A stretch of 64,000 nucleotides of DNA from Malus domestica (GCF_042453785.1 NC_091676.1:2735501-2799500); one strand, 5' to 3'. Positions 11,722 to 25,123 are shown, numbered from the stretch's first letter. Program-made: numbers and translations. Notes: a model not told the origin generated them from the letters alone.

Positions 11722-11962
11722 TCTGAACGTTAAAACGTTCTCTCGGAGTCTCTCAATTGGCTCTCGCCGCGCACTCGTAAACTTACGTTTCCCGGCGATA
11801 TGCGAGAGAAAAACAAAACAATAACAACAACAATCTCAATAGAAAAACTCTCCCTTTTTCCCAGAAAATTCCGAGATTTTCCGAGAAAATCAGAGGAGGC
11901 GCGAGAAACAGAGAGAGAGCTGTGATCTGAGAGTGGCTCTCTTTGGTCTGAGTTTCCGATAA

Positions 11963-13306
11963 ATGGTGTATATAGGTGGGTCGGAGGAGGAGGAGAGAGT
12001 GGAGGCGAAGTCCATGGCGATGGGTTCTGAGAGGACGAAGCCTCTGCACAATTTCAACTTGCCGTGGGATTTGAAGTGGGGGAACCAGAAGTACCTGCGG
12101 TGCCAGAAGGAGAGCTCCGACGCCGGCGGGAGTGGCGGGGAAGGGTCTGGGGTTAATCGGCGATCGTCGGCTCAGAGGATTGAGAGCTCGCCGGCGGTTA
12201 TGTCTCGGCGGAGGGATTTGGAGTTCGAGAAGCGCACGTTTCGGCCCTCGAGGCCGAGGATCGAGAACGACGACGCGGAGGAAGGGATCGATGCGTTTAG
12301 GCAGAAGCTCATGTTTGATCTCAAGACGGCGGCGGATAAGATGAAAGACGAGATTTTGAGGGAGGAGGAGGTGGCAGTGGCGGGGGCGGCTGCTGATACT
12401 CACGTGGCGGCGGAAGAGGAGGATGTTGAGATGGCGGAGGTTGGTGAATCGGAACCTCCGGTGGCGCCGGAGCCACCGGAGGCGAGGCCATGGAATCTGA
12501 GGACGAGAAGGGCGGCGTGCAAGTCTCCAATCGGCGGCGGTGGTGCTGCCAAGGGGGTGAGAATCGAGGAGAAGAAGGCGAATTACTCGCCGTTGAGGAG
12601 TGAGGGTAACAATGGCGTGAAGTCGCCAAGGCTAGTCAGAGGGGCTTCGGGTTCGGGTTCGGGTTCGGGTCCGGAGAAGAATAAGGAGGAGGAGAGGCCC
12701 AAGTTCTCATTGACGCTCACCAAGAAGGAGATCGAGGAAGATTTCATGAAGATGCTCGGCCACCGCCCTCCCCGTCGCCCAAAGAGGCGGCCAAGAAATG
12801 TTCAGAAGCAATTGGAAGTAAGTCAAATTCCCAAATTCATAAATCGTGACCCTCCTTTTAGTTTCTTCCCTCTCCGCCTCTCTGTTTGTTTATCAAATTA
12901 ACTGACGGCGGTTGTTGTTGACGATGGTTGTTCTTGCTGCAGGGTTTGTTTCCCGGTACGTGGTTGACGGAGGTATCGGCGGAGACGTACAAGGTTCCTG
13001 AGGTCCCTGAAAATACAAAGGTGATTGCTTTCTTCTGACTTCTCTCTCATAACCTCAAAAGTCTTCGTCTTCAAACGTTTCATTGATTTGAATGTTTGAT
13101 CAACACTGAGTCACTGAAGAAACTGGGGTCTCTAAATTATGGAATTTTCCCCAATTTGGCTGATTAATTTTCTTGGGGTTTTCAAGTTTTCATGAGTTAT
13201 GAAGATTATGGAATTCAAAGTTCCCGCTTTTCTTTCTTTCGCACATTTTCAAATCACAAGTTTGTTTAGTTCTGAACTGTTTGCTCATTCTTTTTTGCAG
13301 AGGTAG
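11963..13306 (+). CDS. DUF1639-family protein, 3 exons
   Basis: Exons 11963-12817, 12943-13020 and 13301-13306 join in phase to 312 residues. The conserved DUF1639 block is at the C-terminus: KFSLTLTKKEIEEDFMKMLG, then HRPPRRPKRRPRNVQKQLE at the end of exon 1, with GLFPGTWLTEVSAETYKVPE in exon 2. The N-terminus carries the usual MGSERTKPLHNFNLP box. The middle is low-complexity and acidic, with a GSGSGSGS run from a (GGGTTC)n repeat near 12645. Exon 3 adds only one Arg before TAG. An ATG at 12014 (MAMGSERTK), inside the same frame, matches the usual family start and may be used instead. The function of the family is not known; nuclear location is plausible from the basic stretches. A 206-residue frame on the opposite strand is a GC-rich shadow. 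Confidence 0.88.
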
Positions 13307-15307
13307 CGATCCGGGCAATGCCGGCTTATGTGGAGTGTTTCAAGGCTACGTTTGTTTCCTGACTGCTGCTGCTGCTTGCAAAGCTGATTAGTGGGTATGC
13401 CCACACACACATACACATTGGAGTTTTGATGAAAAGCATCAAATCCCCTGTTACTGCTGAATGTTCAGTTGCTTTGGAACTAATTTTGTTTGTTAATTAT
13501 AATTCATCTACCTTTGTTTTTTCTGAATAAAATGTAAATAAGGGAAATCTGGCCGATGCGGTTATATGGAAAATAACGTTTGTGCTCCGAGCTAGGTTTT
13601 TCCTTTTCAGTGACTGTCTAATATAATATCAGTTGCATTTGGTATCAGTGTTCCCAGTGTTCATCTTTGTTTTCGTTTTCCTTCTGGGTGCATTCTTGGC
13701 CTCATACTACTTGACAATTTTGAATCTTTTACTTGTTCTGTTGATTTACATCATTTTTGAAACAAGAGATTGAAAAGAGAAGAGTGGTAGGGAATTAATT
13801 GTTTGTATGGAAACGGATTTGTAAATTTCCTTCTTTTCGGCACGTTGTAAAGTATTTAATAAACATGTTCTTTGGAATGTACTTGAACTTCTGAGCTAAA
13901 TGCAAATCCAACGATGACTTGTTTTGGGTCTCGGTTTCATGGAAGTAGTGTAGCTTCAACGCTTGTAGGCTGGACCGGAAACACTTGGTTGCTCTTACTT
14001 CTTGCTTGCGTTTTGGTTTCTGGTGTGAATTTCTTGCATGGAGCCTTGGCACATAACTGCTTACCACAGACCACAATTCACACGTCACAAAATTGCCTGC
14101 TCTGCGCTGCTCAACCACCCGTATCTAACATCTTTGTTTCGCTTAATTAGTAATATTAATCTTCACTGTTCTGCAATCTTTTCATTTCTTTCCTTGCTGA
14201 CTGTCATCACACTAAATTTCTGCAACATTATGCATAATACTTCCTTGGTCATTGTTTATCGGTAATCAAATTTTCGAGATTTTATCTGGTGAATAATGTC
14301 GAATTTATGAAATTTTTAGCAATATAATGCTCGTCATTTGCATCCTATCCTTCTGGTATGAGATGGATAATCTTTGTTTTCTTGTTTTGTTTATTGCCTA
14401 TAGGAAGGCATGCTACTGTTTAAAGTCAATCCTTCACAGATTCCATCATACTCTTAAAACAGTATGGAGTTCTGTACGTTGGTGATCCTTGATCAACGTC
14501 CCGTAATCAATGATCTTAGCATTTGCTGTTGCATTGTATCACTGACACGAGATTTCGCGGTGATCTCCAGTGCGCGGAGAAGTCTCTCTCTTGCTATCTG
14601 GTCTCTGCAGGACCTTTTCCCATCCTGCGATTGGCCTACCCCATAGCCTACTTATTTGTTTGACTTGCACTTTGACTCGTGGGTTTTGTTCCGGGAACTG
14701 GATGACCTGTCATTCTTTTGGCAGAAACCCGTGTGTAACTCCAAGGCTGTTGTTTGACTCGGCAACTTGTCCTTGCCGTGATTACGCGTTCGCCTATAGT
14801 AGTTGTCTTTGGGTTCTCAGTTCCAAGTTTCCTGTCGTTCAATTGTTGAGGCCCAACCCAGTTGTACCTCCATTTAAGGGGCCTTTTGCCGTCCATGATG
14901 GCAGCAGAATGTTGCAATAGAGCGTGCTCATGCTCCTCAGACCGCCACATTGTTGCTTTGATTATGTATCGTGTACGAAATCAGCCAAATTATCCAATTC
15001 CGTAATGGAATAATCCAATTTCAGGAATTTAATTAAGGGGGAGGTTTTAATCCAATTTTCTTTTCTTACTTTTTCTCGTTCTGAAGTTATCCGATGTCTT
15101 ATTGCCTCATTACTGATAAGTAAACGAGCCTTGTTTTCTGATTTGGACCGTGTCTTTGTTATTGTTTGAGCTTGAACTTCCTCCCTCCTCCTTGTTGCCG
15201 CAACTTTTTCTTGTTGCCAGTGTTTGTAGCTGTTTTAGCTAATGAAGTTACTATTTGCCAAATAAAAACAACGAGCCATCACCCAAAATCTTCAGACATT
15301 ATACAGA
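13307..15307. other. Downstream flank of the DUF1639 gene, possibly long 3' UTR
   Basis: Moderate GC content and several short open frames (for example 14570-14920 plus, 14648-14950 minus), none resembling a known domain. Part may be spliced 3' untranslated sequence or a non-coding transcript; sequence alone does not decide. Confidence 0.35.
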
Positions 15308-15650
15308 GAAACAAATCATTTTGACACAATATTCTAATCTAAACTACTCTAACCTACGGGGAATGAGAATTTGAATTTGAACGAAGGGAGACAGACACAC
15401 TGCACTGTCCAACTGATCCAACCCACGTCTATGAGAGAGAAACTTTTGAGCTAGCTTCATGGAACCAAAGTGTAAACAGCGAAACAAATCATTTTGATGC
15501 AATATTCTAATTTAAACTACTCTAACCTACATGGAATGAGAATTTGAACTTGAACGAAAGGAGACATACACATTGCACTATCTGACCGACCCAACCCACA
15601 TTTGTAAGAGAAACTTTTGAGCTAGCTTCATAGAACCAAAGTGTAAATTA
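15308..15650. repeat. Tandem duplication, 2 units of ~173 bp
   Basis: Units start with GAAACAAATCATTTTGA at 15308 and 15481 and end with GAACCAAAGTGTAAA. They differ by scattered substitutions, so the duplication is not recent. Part of the unit (CTGACCGACCCAACCCAC) resembles sequence near 46670-46695, suggesting it derives from a dispersed repeat. Confidence 0.85.
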
Positions 15651-16326
15651 TTAAATTAAAAGTTTAAGCCCCCTTGGTCTCTATGATTGATTGTTAACAT
15701 TCCCTTGAAGCACACTGTTTTTGTCCTAATCCTACAATATAAAAACAAAAATGAAGCATCTTATGCAAATCAATTATTTCTAAACTCTAAATATACAGAA
15801 AACCAAAAGAATTGTTTTATCAAATTTCAAAAGAAGAAAAAGATAGTCAAATTTACTTATTTAGAAATTTGAAAAGGAATCAAAAAGCAGAAAAGAAAGA
15901 AAGGGATGTGAGAGTTGTTCGTCTGTCTCCTAACCCAGTAACATGATAAAGCATCCACATTTACTGGGACAGACATCATTCCTGGATTTTATTGTCAACA
16001 GTCTAAGAACAGGTAATCCGGACGGTTCAAATTGAATTTAACGGTGCTATTAACTTATTATGCTCCCGTTCCTCACACAAATGAGCTTCGATCTCTGTTT
16101 CACACAAACCAAAGACCTGAATTTCCTGTTCTTTAGGATTCCATTAACACTTTTTCCACTCTACTTTTCACCCTTCCAACAATCAAATTTACCCATGATC
16201 ATAAAAAATTCCTCACATTTTTTACCGCTAAAATTTTCTTCATTTTACAGAGTATGCACATGCTAGCTAATAATACAAGATTGCAGACAGCTAGTTTCAT
16301 CTGTACTTGGAAGATTTAACTCGTAG
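15651..16326. other. Intergenic region downstream of the kinase-regulator-like gene
   Basis: AT-rich DNA; the right part probably includes the 3' UTR of the minus-strand gene. Nothing else recognised. Confidence 0.4.
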
Positions 16327-17193
16327 TCATTTCTTCTTCTTTCTAAATTTACCACTACAGAAGAGAGAACCGAACCCGAAAAAACTCACGGTAACTTTGG
16401 AAATGTATGGCGGTGGGAGGTTCAGGACAGGGTTGTTTCTAACCCCATTGCCGTAAGATCCACTCCTTCTCAACGCAGGCTTTTGATTCATGTTGTTGTA
16501 AGGATAATATGTACTCGAGCACGAGGACGCAGACGACGATCTTCTACTCGAAACCGACGTCTGTTTCCGCAAATGCTGCTGCTTCTGATGAATTGTTGTT
16601 GTTCTTTCCTTTGGAGGCAATGCTTGCTTTTGATTTGGGTTTGGAGCCGACCCTGTTGAGTTGCTTCTCGAAAGAAACTGCAGCGGGCGGATTAGGCTCT
16701 TGCCGCGGGCAGCGTCGCAGTTGAGGCTGCTGCTCCGCCGGAACTGCCAGAATGGCTTTGCTGTTGGAGGGTTGTCGGTTTCATCTGCATCGGCGTTGGT
16801 GTCTAGAAATTCTTTCAACCTCTTCTTCTTCTCCTCTGTTTTCAGCCTCTCTGTATTTAGAGGTTTTGAGTGATGAGCAAGGGCTGGAGGAACTGCCCTC
16901 TCACGAGCCTGGCGAGTAACGTCAGGCTGGTGGGTGTCTTCGGCAGCGTTGAGATTTCTCTTGATTTGGACAGGGAGGATCTTCCCATTGGAGAAAAGCT
17001 CGTCCGCCGAAGACAACTCCAGCTTGAGATTGTTTACAATGCAGAAGTCGAAATCAGAAGTGGAATCCAAGAGAGAGGAGTCTAACCGTTGCCCTTGGTT
17101 CGAGTCATGATTCTTCTTATCCAGATCATGGGAGAATGAAATTCTTGGACTGAATCCGGGGCTCGAAATCTCCGAGCATACCTCAATGGCCAT
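16327..17193 (-). CDS. Membrane-associated kinase regulator-like protein, intronless
   Basis: Single-exon gene of 288 residues. It opens with MAIEVCSEISSPGFSPRISF and contains DFDFCIVNNLKLELSSADEL followed by FSNGKILP, then FWQFRRSSSLNCD, LIRPLQFLSRSNSTGS and a final FGFGSLFCSGKFRKKKK. The FDF...ADELF-NGKILP pattern and Ser-rich, basic remainder are typical of plant MAKR/DUF1645-like proteins, some of which sit at the plasma membrane and modulate receptor kinases (BKI1 relatives). The Lys-rich end could help membrane or nuclear targeting. The specific function is inference; family resemblance is from recall. An internal lysine/glutamate-rich segment KTEEKKKRLKEFLD may form a short coiled coil. 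Confidence 0.8.
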   Translation of the reverse strand: MAIEVCSEISSPGFSPRISFSHDLDKKNHDSNQGQRLDSSLLDSTSDFDFCIVNNLKLELSSADELFSNGKILPVQIKRNLNAAEDTHQPDVTRQARERAVPPALAHHSKPLNTERLKTEEKKKRLKEFLDTNADADETDNPPTAKPFWQFRRSSSLNCDAARGKSLIRPLQFLSRSNSTGSAPNPNQKQALPPKERTTTIHQKQQHLRKQTSVSSRRSSSASSCSSTYYPYNNMNQKPALRRSGSYGNGVRNNPVLNLPPPYISKVTVSFFGFGSLFCSGKFRKKKK

Positions 17194-19158
17194 GGTTGCT
17201 CCAAAACAACTAACAAAATGTTAACGAATTCAAACAGAAGTGCCTGAAACAAGTTTTAAAATCCAGCAGAGAGCCGAGAATGGCACTGAATGTCGACAGA
17301 GTCGGAGTCAAAAGAAACGAAAATTCGAAAGGAATTTGAATTGTGGGAATGAGAAGTCGGAAGCAGCAGCTTTAGCTTTCTCATTTTGCCTGCACTTCGA
17401 GCATATCTGAGACATTCCAGCAGCACTGGGAGGATTTCAAAACAATTTGTGCAGATTGCAGAAGTGGTTATATTGCCTTTGCCCCAAAGTTATCAGAACA
17501 AAAAGAGAAAGATAAAGAGAAGGAAATCAAACTGGTTTAATTTAAGCACCGAAAGGCTAGATAAGAAGACCCTTATGGGGGTTTCCAATGAAACTTTTAC
17601 TTTTAAGGGAGAGGAATAACAGAGTGAAAGTGAGGCACTAGGGATTTAAAGTCCAAAAAAGCCATAATTGTCTGTTCGTTTGTACACTTTGTAACTGAAC
17701 GATTAGGAATTTGTAGATTTTGGGAAAGAGGTTCGTGTTTACCTTAAAAACTATTAAGCTTACGTGATGCGCAAACAAAATAACGAATGAGCTAATTATA
17801 TCATTCTGATGGACACGGGCATGCCAACTTGCGACCGAGCTCGATCAGCGAGTAAAATTGATGTGGTGGTGGTGTCAATGTGTTGTTGATTTCTGCACTC
17901 GAGCAATCACGGTCGAGGAAGGAACATGTCTCGACCTTGGGTTCTAAAACCTAAGGACTAGGTTGCTTAAATCACTTCGAAGTTCAAGATCTTCTGTACT
18001 AGGTTCGGCTACCTCGACTATATTCATAAGAGTATAGGTGCGTCGAATCGGCATTAGGCTGTAAGGAAACATACTCAAAAGAGATAAGCGTCTTGATAGT
18101 GAATGTTGTTTGTCAAAATGCTGAATCGTGTACCTAGAAATAATCAATCAGAGAACACTTTACTCGACTGGGAAGCTGAATGTAATGACCTCGTTCAGCA
18201 AAAGAATCAAAGACTCCTCGCCGGATGAGACTTTGATAGATAATCAACCGAACTTGAAGCAATGTCGTTAATTCAAACTGAATATACATCTTGGTCGCCT
18301 GATTCTATGGCTTCAGTTATGTTAATTCAAATTGAAAATGTCGACTATTGTCAACACAGTTCGTTAAATGATGACTAAATAACTTAATAGCTTTTATTAT
18401 GACTTTTGTATGGTTAAAATGCGTCAATCACAACCAAGCTGATAGGAAGGTGCGCCTATGAATGAATGGACGGAAGTGCACAGATAAAGAAAATAAATTT
18501 TTGGCAGGAGCCATCTGATTAAATTGTTCATTTCTGAACTCAATTAGTAATAATCCATGTGAATATTTATATAGTACTGTTATGTATATTCTGCAGATTA
18601 TAAAAACCCAAAATTCCGATATCTCTGCATGAAAGGGAACAAAAATTGCATGGGGAAAAAAGCAACTGGTTTTTGGGGTGGATCTAGTTGATTAATCTTA
18701 ATATATATTTTTGATATTTAGACAGAAGGTACATTACGATCTAAAAGGTTGCCATTTGGATTAGAAATCCAATTCAGCAAGTTCCAAATTCAAAACTAAA
18801 AGGCGACTCCAAAGCAACAAGGTTTCTTGGTCTGTTAATGTCTGAAATGAACGTCATAACATTCATCTTTACTCTTATTTTATAAAGAGATTATTTTTAC
18901 GATTTAAACCTATGACTTTTCGATCACAAAAAAATAAATTTTCTATTGTGCCAATACTCACCCTCTTCCAAATGGAAAATAATTTAGAGAAGTAAATCAA
19001 AGGTGTGGAATTTGTTGCCTAATTGGTTGGCAGAATATTGATGATTTGATGAGGCAACAATAATGTGTCACGCGATGTAGGGTCAATTTGGGAGTTAGCC
19101 CCATAATGTTGTTTTGTATAGGCATTATTTGTTCTGCTCAAACTAGGTGCAACCTTAT
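17194..19158. other. Intergenic region
   Basis: The first ~250 bp is probable promoter and leader of the minus-strand gene. The stretch 17800-18350 has a composition unlike its surroundings (repeated TCGA words, CTCGACC) and may be an old LTR remnant, but no ends were found. No genes recognised. Confidence 0.35.
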
Positions 19159-19381
19159 CCAACAGGATCCTCTCCGGATCTTTTTGGTGAGGATCCTGGG
19201 GATATGTAAATCATGTCCGTTCATCGTAAATTGTGTGGTCAGTTTTTGTCAAGTATTGTTCATGTTTATTTTTTAAATAAAAATATTTAAAATGATTTAT
19301 GATCGCACGATATACGATGAACAAACACGATTCACGAATCTCAGGATCCTCACAAAGAGGATTTGACGAGGATCCGGACTC
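19159..19381. mobile_element. Palindromic MITE with 9 bp target duplication
   Basis: A 223 bp foldback element. The left arm (GGATCCTC..CCGGATC, TGAGGATCCTG, GTTCATCGTA) is repeated in inverted orientation in the right arm (TACGATGAAC, CAGGATCCTCA, GAGGATCCGGA). It is flanked by a perfect 9 bp direct repeat CAACCTTAT (19150-19158 and 19382-19390). The duplication length suggests a Mutator-related non-autonomous family; this assignment is inference. No coding capacity. Confidence 0.8.
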
Positions 19382-19390
19382 CAACCTTAT

Positions 19391-19896
19391 TAGGGCAAAG
19401 ACACAATGAAGTTGTACCAAATCTAAACCTAAAGCTAGGAGAATGATGGGTGATTGAGGCTCATGAGTCAACTATAAACAAATCCTTAAAGCAAAAGTAT
19501 GTGATCATGTTAGGATGTGAGAGTATTCAACGCAAAAATATGCGGAGAGACTCAAAGTCGTTTGAATTTGATATGTAGGAACATATGGGACAGTTGGACC
19601 TGATCACATAAATATTGTGTTAGAATGTTAGCGTCTAACATGAAATCAGTTGGCAAAGTATGAAGAGGCTTAAAATCTTTTAAGCACTTGTATTAGACTT
19701 CAATCCTTCCATCGCTCTCAACATAAAGCCAACATGAATTATACATGAATTAGTACTAGATTGAAGTGGGATCCATGATGAGCACCCGCACAAAAGAGAC
19801 TTCCATAGTGTTGGTTTATTAGGATAGATCTCACATGGGGTAGAACTAAAGTTACATTTGATCAAAATACAGATGATCTTATCCTTTATCATGCAG
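19391..19896. other. Intergenic region left of the Copia element
   Basis: No coding sequence recognised; phrases such as GGATAGATCTCACATGGGGTAGAACT suggest old repeat DNA but no element ends were found. Confidence 0.3.
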
Positions 19897-19901
19897 TTAT
19901 G

Positions 19902-20475
19902 TGTTGGATATTTTAAAAAGTATAATATAATGTAAGATATATATATATATATATTGTTTGACAGATGATGGGATTGGGTCATTGACCCAACAATCACACC
20001 ATTTTCACATAAACGCTGCACCTTTTCTCTGTTTTGTTGAAAAGGTAGGATGCATCCGAATGCAATTTTCTTGTGTCAGACATATCCATGAAAACATTGT
20101 TTCTAGTTGTATCTCATGGTGAGAGGGCACACCCAAAATCAAAGGATATGTCTAAAATGTGCAATTCTCTCTATATATATTGGTAACATTAGTAGAAAAG
20201 ATTCATTCAGAAATTTGTTGTCTACATAATTTCTTTGCTCTCTTTTCTCTCTTCATCACATTCATACAATTTCTTTCTAGTTATTTCTAAGGGAATATAA
20301 TTCGGTTTTGCTAATCGAATATTCCATACTTTGTTGTATCCTGGAAGTGATTTGCCAAGAACCCTTTAGCAAACTCATTCGAGTGGGGGCAAATAACACT
20401 TTAAGGAAACGATTCAAGTCGTACCTCAAAGTCATTATTCGGATTATTTTCCATATTTCTATATTTAATCTAACA
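19902..20475 (+). repeat. Left LTR of the Copia element
   Basis: 574 bp, starts TGTTGGATATTT and ends TTTAATCTAACA. It contains a TA microsatellite near its start, 10 nt shorter than in the right LTR. Confidence 0.93.
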
Positions 20476-23400
20476 ATCTTAAAGTGTTATTTTCGTCATG
20501 GATAACAAATCTGATAACATGGCTTTGAAAATTATCAATCAAGATGTCTACAAGTTAGACAAATTTGATGGATCAAATTTCACCCGATGGAAGGACAAGA
20601 TGCGTTTCATGCTTACTGTTCTAAATGTCATATATGTGTTGGACCCGAAATTAGCGCCTATTCGTGAACCAAGTGACAAAGACTCGGACAATATAGTTGC
20701 CGATCGAAAGAAGCGTGAAGAAGATGAATTGGTATGTCGAGGACACATCTTGGGCACATTATCTGATCGTTTATATGACCTGTATGCACACATTCAATCT
20801 CCAAAGGAAATTTGGGAAGCACTTGAACACAAGTACACAACGGAAAAAAGAGGTACCGATAAATTTTTAATGTTCAAATATTATGAATTCACTATGTTTG
20901 ATAACAAACCCATCCTAGACCAAGTTCATGAATTATTGGTCTTGGTCTCAAAGCTTCGTGAACTTAAAATAGTTATTCCGGATCCTATGATAGTTGGGGC
21001 TATTATGGTAAAATTATCCCAAATATGGAATAACTATAGAAAGAAACTTCTACACATGGTGGAAGATATTAGTTTAGAGAATTTGCAAAAAGGGTATTCA
21101 AATTGAAGAGAAAACTCAAAATCGTGATAAGAATTTTGCAAATCAAGATTTCTCTAAAGTTCACATTGTCGAAGGAAACAAATATAAAAAGAACTTCAAA
21201 GTCAAAATTGACAAAGGGAAGTTTAAGAAGACCAATTCCAACAACAATCAAAAGAATGCAAATGGTGTATGCTACCATTGTGGAAAGAAAGGCCATTACA
21301 TTCGTGATTGTAGACACAGAAAAGCAAGTGAGGAATATGCCAATAAGACCAATAGCGCAAATATGGTGGAAAACTCTGGAATTGATAACATTGTTGCAAT
21401 GGTATCAATGATGCATGTTGGCATGATTACTGAACTGAATATGGCAGCGGTAATAAAATCCTCCGATTGGTGGCTCGACTCAGGGGCTACTATACATGTG
21501 TGCAATGACAAGGCACAAGTCAAGACATATGAAGCATCAACGGACAATCAAGAAGTTTTAATGGGGAATCATAATTCCGCCAAAGTTCTAAGAAAGGGAA
21601 CCGTTGAACTTCAATTTAATTCTGGGAAGAAATTGACGCTGCTTAATGTACTGCATGTTCCAGAAATTAGAAAGAATCTTGTGTCTGCAAATTTATTATG
21701 TAAGAACGGTATAAAGACTGTTCTAGAGTCCGACAAGTTAATAATGTCGAAAAATTGGATGTTTGTTGGGAAGGGATATTCTTGTGATGGGATGTTCAAA
21801 CTAAGTATCAATAATAAAGTGAATTCTTCTGTTTATATTGTTGAATCTTCCTCTCATTTATGGCATTTGCGTTTAGCACATATAAATTTTAGATCTTTAA
21901 AATACATGTGCACACTTGGTTTTATTACTTGCAATGATGATTATAATGATAAATGTGAAACATGTATTCAAGCGAAAATAACTAAGAAACCTTTTCCAAC
22001 TACCGAAAGAAATACTAATTTATTAGACTTAATACATTCTGACATATGTGAATTTAATGGTGTTTTAACAAGAGGAGGAAAAAGATATTTTATCACATTT
22101 ATAGATGATTGTTCTAAATTTACTTATGTTTATTTATTGTCTAATAAAGATGAAGCTTTTGAGTGCTTTAAGCGCTATAAGGCTGAAGTTGAAAACCAAA
22201 AGGGAAGGAAAATTAAATGCCTTCGTAGTGATAGAGGTGGTGAATATTTTTCACATGAATTTGATATTTTTTGTGAAGAGCATGGTGTTGTACATCAAAG
22301 AACTGCACCCTATACACCACAACAAAATGGTTTGGCAGAAAGAAAAAATAGAACACTCACTGAAATGATTAATTCTATGATGATTAATGCTAATACTCCA
22401 AAATATTTATGGGGTGAAGCATTGTTTACTGCACGCCATATACACAATAGAATTACATCTATGAAGACACATGTGTCACCATATGAATTTTGGAAAGGAA
22501 GAAAACCAAATTTGTCATATTTGAGAGTATGGGGTTGTGTAGCTTTTTATAAGGCACTCGATCCTAAGAGATCCAAGTTGGGTCCAAGAGGAATTAAAAG
22601 CATATTTGTAGGATATGCAGAAAATTCAAAGGCATATAGGTTGCTTAATTTAGATTCGAACACAATAGTTGAGTCTAGAGATGTCGAATTTATAGAAAAT
22701 AAATTCTATAATGACTACTCAGTGTCTGGAAAAGAGAATGATCAAACACATTTCTCTAATCCGTCTACTAGTCAATCTCAAGGTGAGAAAAGAAAACAGT
22801 CTGAAACTGTTATTGAACCAAGGAAAAGCCAAAGGGTAAGAAAAAAAAAAGACTCTAGGCTCTGATTTTATTTCATCTCAATCTATTGTATTTTTAGTCG
22901 AAGAAAATAGAACAAAGGTTCTTAAGAAAATACCCATATTGTTGAATGTTGAGGATGATCCTAAAAGTCTAAGCGAAGCATTGACTTCAAGAGATGCAGC
23001 CTTTTGGAAAGAGGCTATAGATGATGAATTTGAATCATTAATATCTAATCAGACATGGGTTTTAGTAGACTTGCCCCAATGATCAAAAGCAATAGGTTGT
23101 AAGTGGGTATTTAGAAGAAAATACAATACAAACGGGTCTATTCAGACATTTAAAGCCAGACTAGTTGCCAAAGGTTTTAAGCAGAAAAAAGGAATAGACT
23201 ATTTCGATACATATGCACCAGTAGCTAGGCTCACATCAATTAGAATATTGTTTGCATTGGCATCTTTATATAATTTGCATGTGCATCAAATGGATGTGAA
23301 AACAGCATTTTTAAATGGTGATTTAGATGAAGAAGTCTATATGGAACAACCAGAAGGGTTTGTTCTCCCTGGGAATGAAAAGAAGGTTTGTAAATTAGTA

Positions 23401-25088
23401 AAGTCATTATATGGATTGAAGCAAGCACCAAAACAATGGCATGAAAAGTTTGATTTTGTCATTTTATCATATGGATTTAGACATAATAGTGCTGATAAAT
23501 GCATATACTCTAAATTCACAAATGATTATGGTGTTGTTATATGTTTATATGTCGACGACTTGCTAATTTTTGGTACAAACATGAAAGGTGTATCTGAAAC
23601 TAAAGAGTATCTAAATTCAAAATTCAAGATGAAGGATTTGAATGAAGTAGATACTATCTTGGGAATTAAAGTAAAGAAGTATAGTGGGGGTTACACTTTG
23701 TGTCAGTCACATTATATAGAAAAATTGCTTCTTAAGTTTAAGTATCTACAAATAAAAGAAGCAAATACCCCTTATGACCATAGTGAAACTTTGCTTAATA
23801 GTTATGGTAGGTCTGTTGCACAGCTTGAGTATGCTAGTGTAATCGGAAGTTTAATGTATGCCATGCATTGTACCAGGCCAGATATCGCATTTGCAGTAAG
23901 CAAACTTTCTAGATACACTAGTCATCCAGGTACTGCTCATTGGAAAGCAATAAATAGAATTTTTGGTTATCTTAAAAGAACTATTAACCTGAGTTTAACT
24001 TACTCTGAATTTCCAGCAGTACTTGAAGGATATTTAGATGCAAGTTGGATAACAAGTGCTAATGATAATAAGTCTACATCAGGGTGAATTTTTACAATTG
24101 CCGGAGGAGCAATTTCTTGGGCTTCGAAGAAGCAAACATGTATAGCACATTCAACTATGGAATCTAAATTTATAGCATTAGCAGCAGCATGTAAAGAAGC
24201 GGAATGTATTAGAAATTTGTTATTGGAAATAGAGTTGTGGCCACAACCAATGCCATCCATTTCTTTATACTGTGATAGTGAGGCTACTTTGTCTAGAGCA
24301 TACAATAAGGTATACAATGGAAAATCTAGACATATTAGCTTGAGACATGAATATGTCAAGCAATTAATAACTGATGGAGTTATTAATATTGTTTATGTTA
24401 AATCAAGTAATAACTTGGCGGATCCGTTAACAAAAGCACTTTCAAGAGCTTTGGTAGTTAGTACATCTAGTGGAATGGGGCTAAAACCCTTTACTGAAAA
24501 TTAGCCACCAATAATGGTAACCTGACTTTGTCTAGAACATCACTAGTTTAAAAGTTTAATGGGTAATAACAAGTTATTGTTAAGTGGTTGTGAAGGCACT
24601 GAAAATTATTATATAGCTCATTCCAGGATGATCAGTGCAAGACTGCTACGTTTAGGAGGATGAGTTTTATCTCTTAATGAGGTTATTTGTAGTTATGTCT
24701 ATAGTAGCAGGGACATGGGAAGGAACCTCACCTATATGAACATAAGAAGTGGTGCCGCTTCTACCAAGAGTTGGGTTTTCTCTTGTAAATGTTTATGAAA
24801 CCAGGATGAAGCACAAGGCCATAATAGTGCTTAATTGGTTCAGAAATTTCTTTAAGGAAATAAGACATAATCATGTGTGTGGTGATTCCGGTTTTAACAT
24901 AAGAATAGGTGGTTTAAACTTAGGTCACCATCGCATTCGTTATAACTTTGAATCACTTACACTAATTAAAGGTTTAATTCGAAAGACACCTTTATTCTAT
25001 GCATGATTATATCAGCATGTTTGTGGTTAATTTAAAGAGAGAAGTATTGTAATACCATTTATTATATATTCTTAAAATAGGGAAGGAT

Positions 25089-25123
25089 TGTTGGATATTT
25101 TAAAAAGTATAATATAATGTAAG

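Noticed and set aside
11783-12403. 206-residue open frame on the minus strand opposite the DUF1639 gene
   Set aside because: Arg/Pro/Leu-rich shadow of a GC-rich coding exon whose plus-strand product has a known domain.
14570-14950. Overlapping 116- and 100-residue frames downstream of DUF1639
   Set aside because: Neither strand shows a domain or codon pattern of a gene; kept only as possible non-coding transcript.
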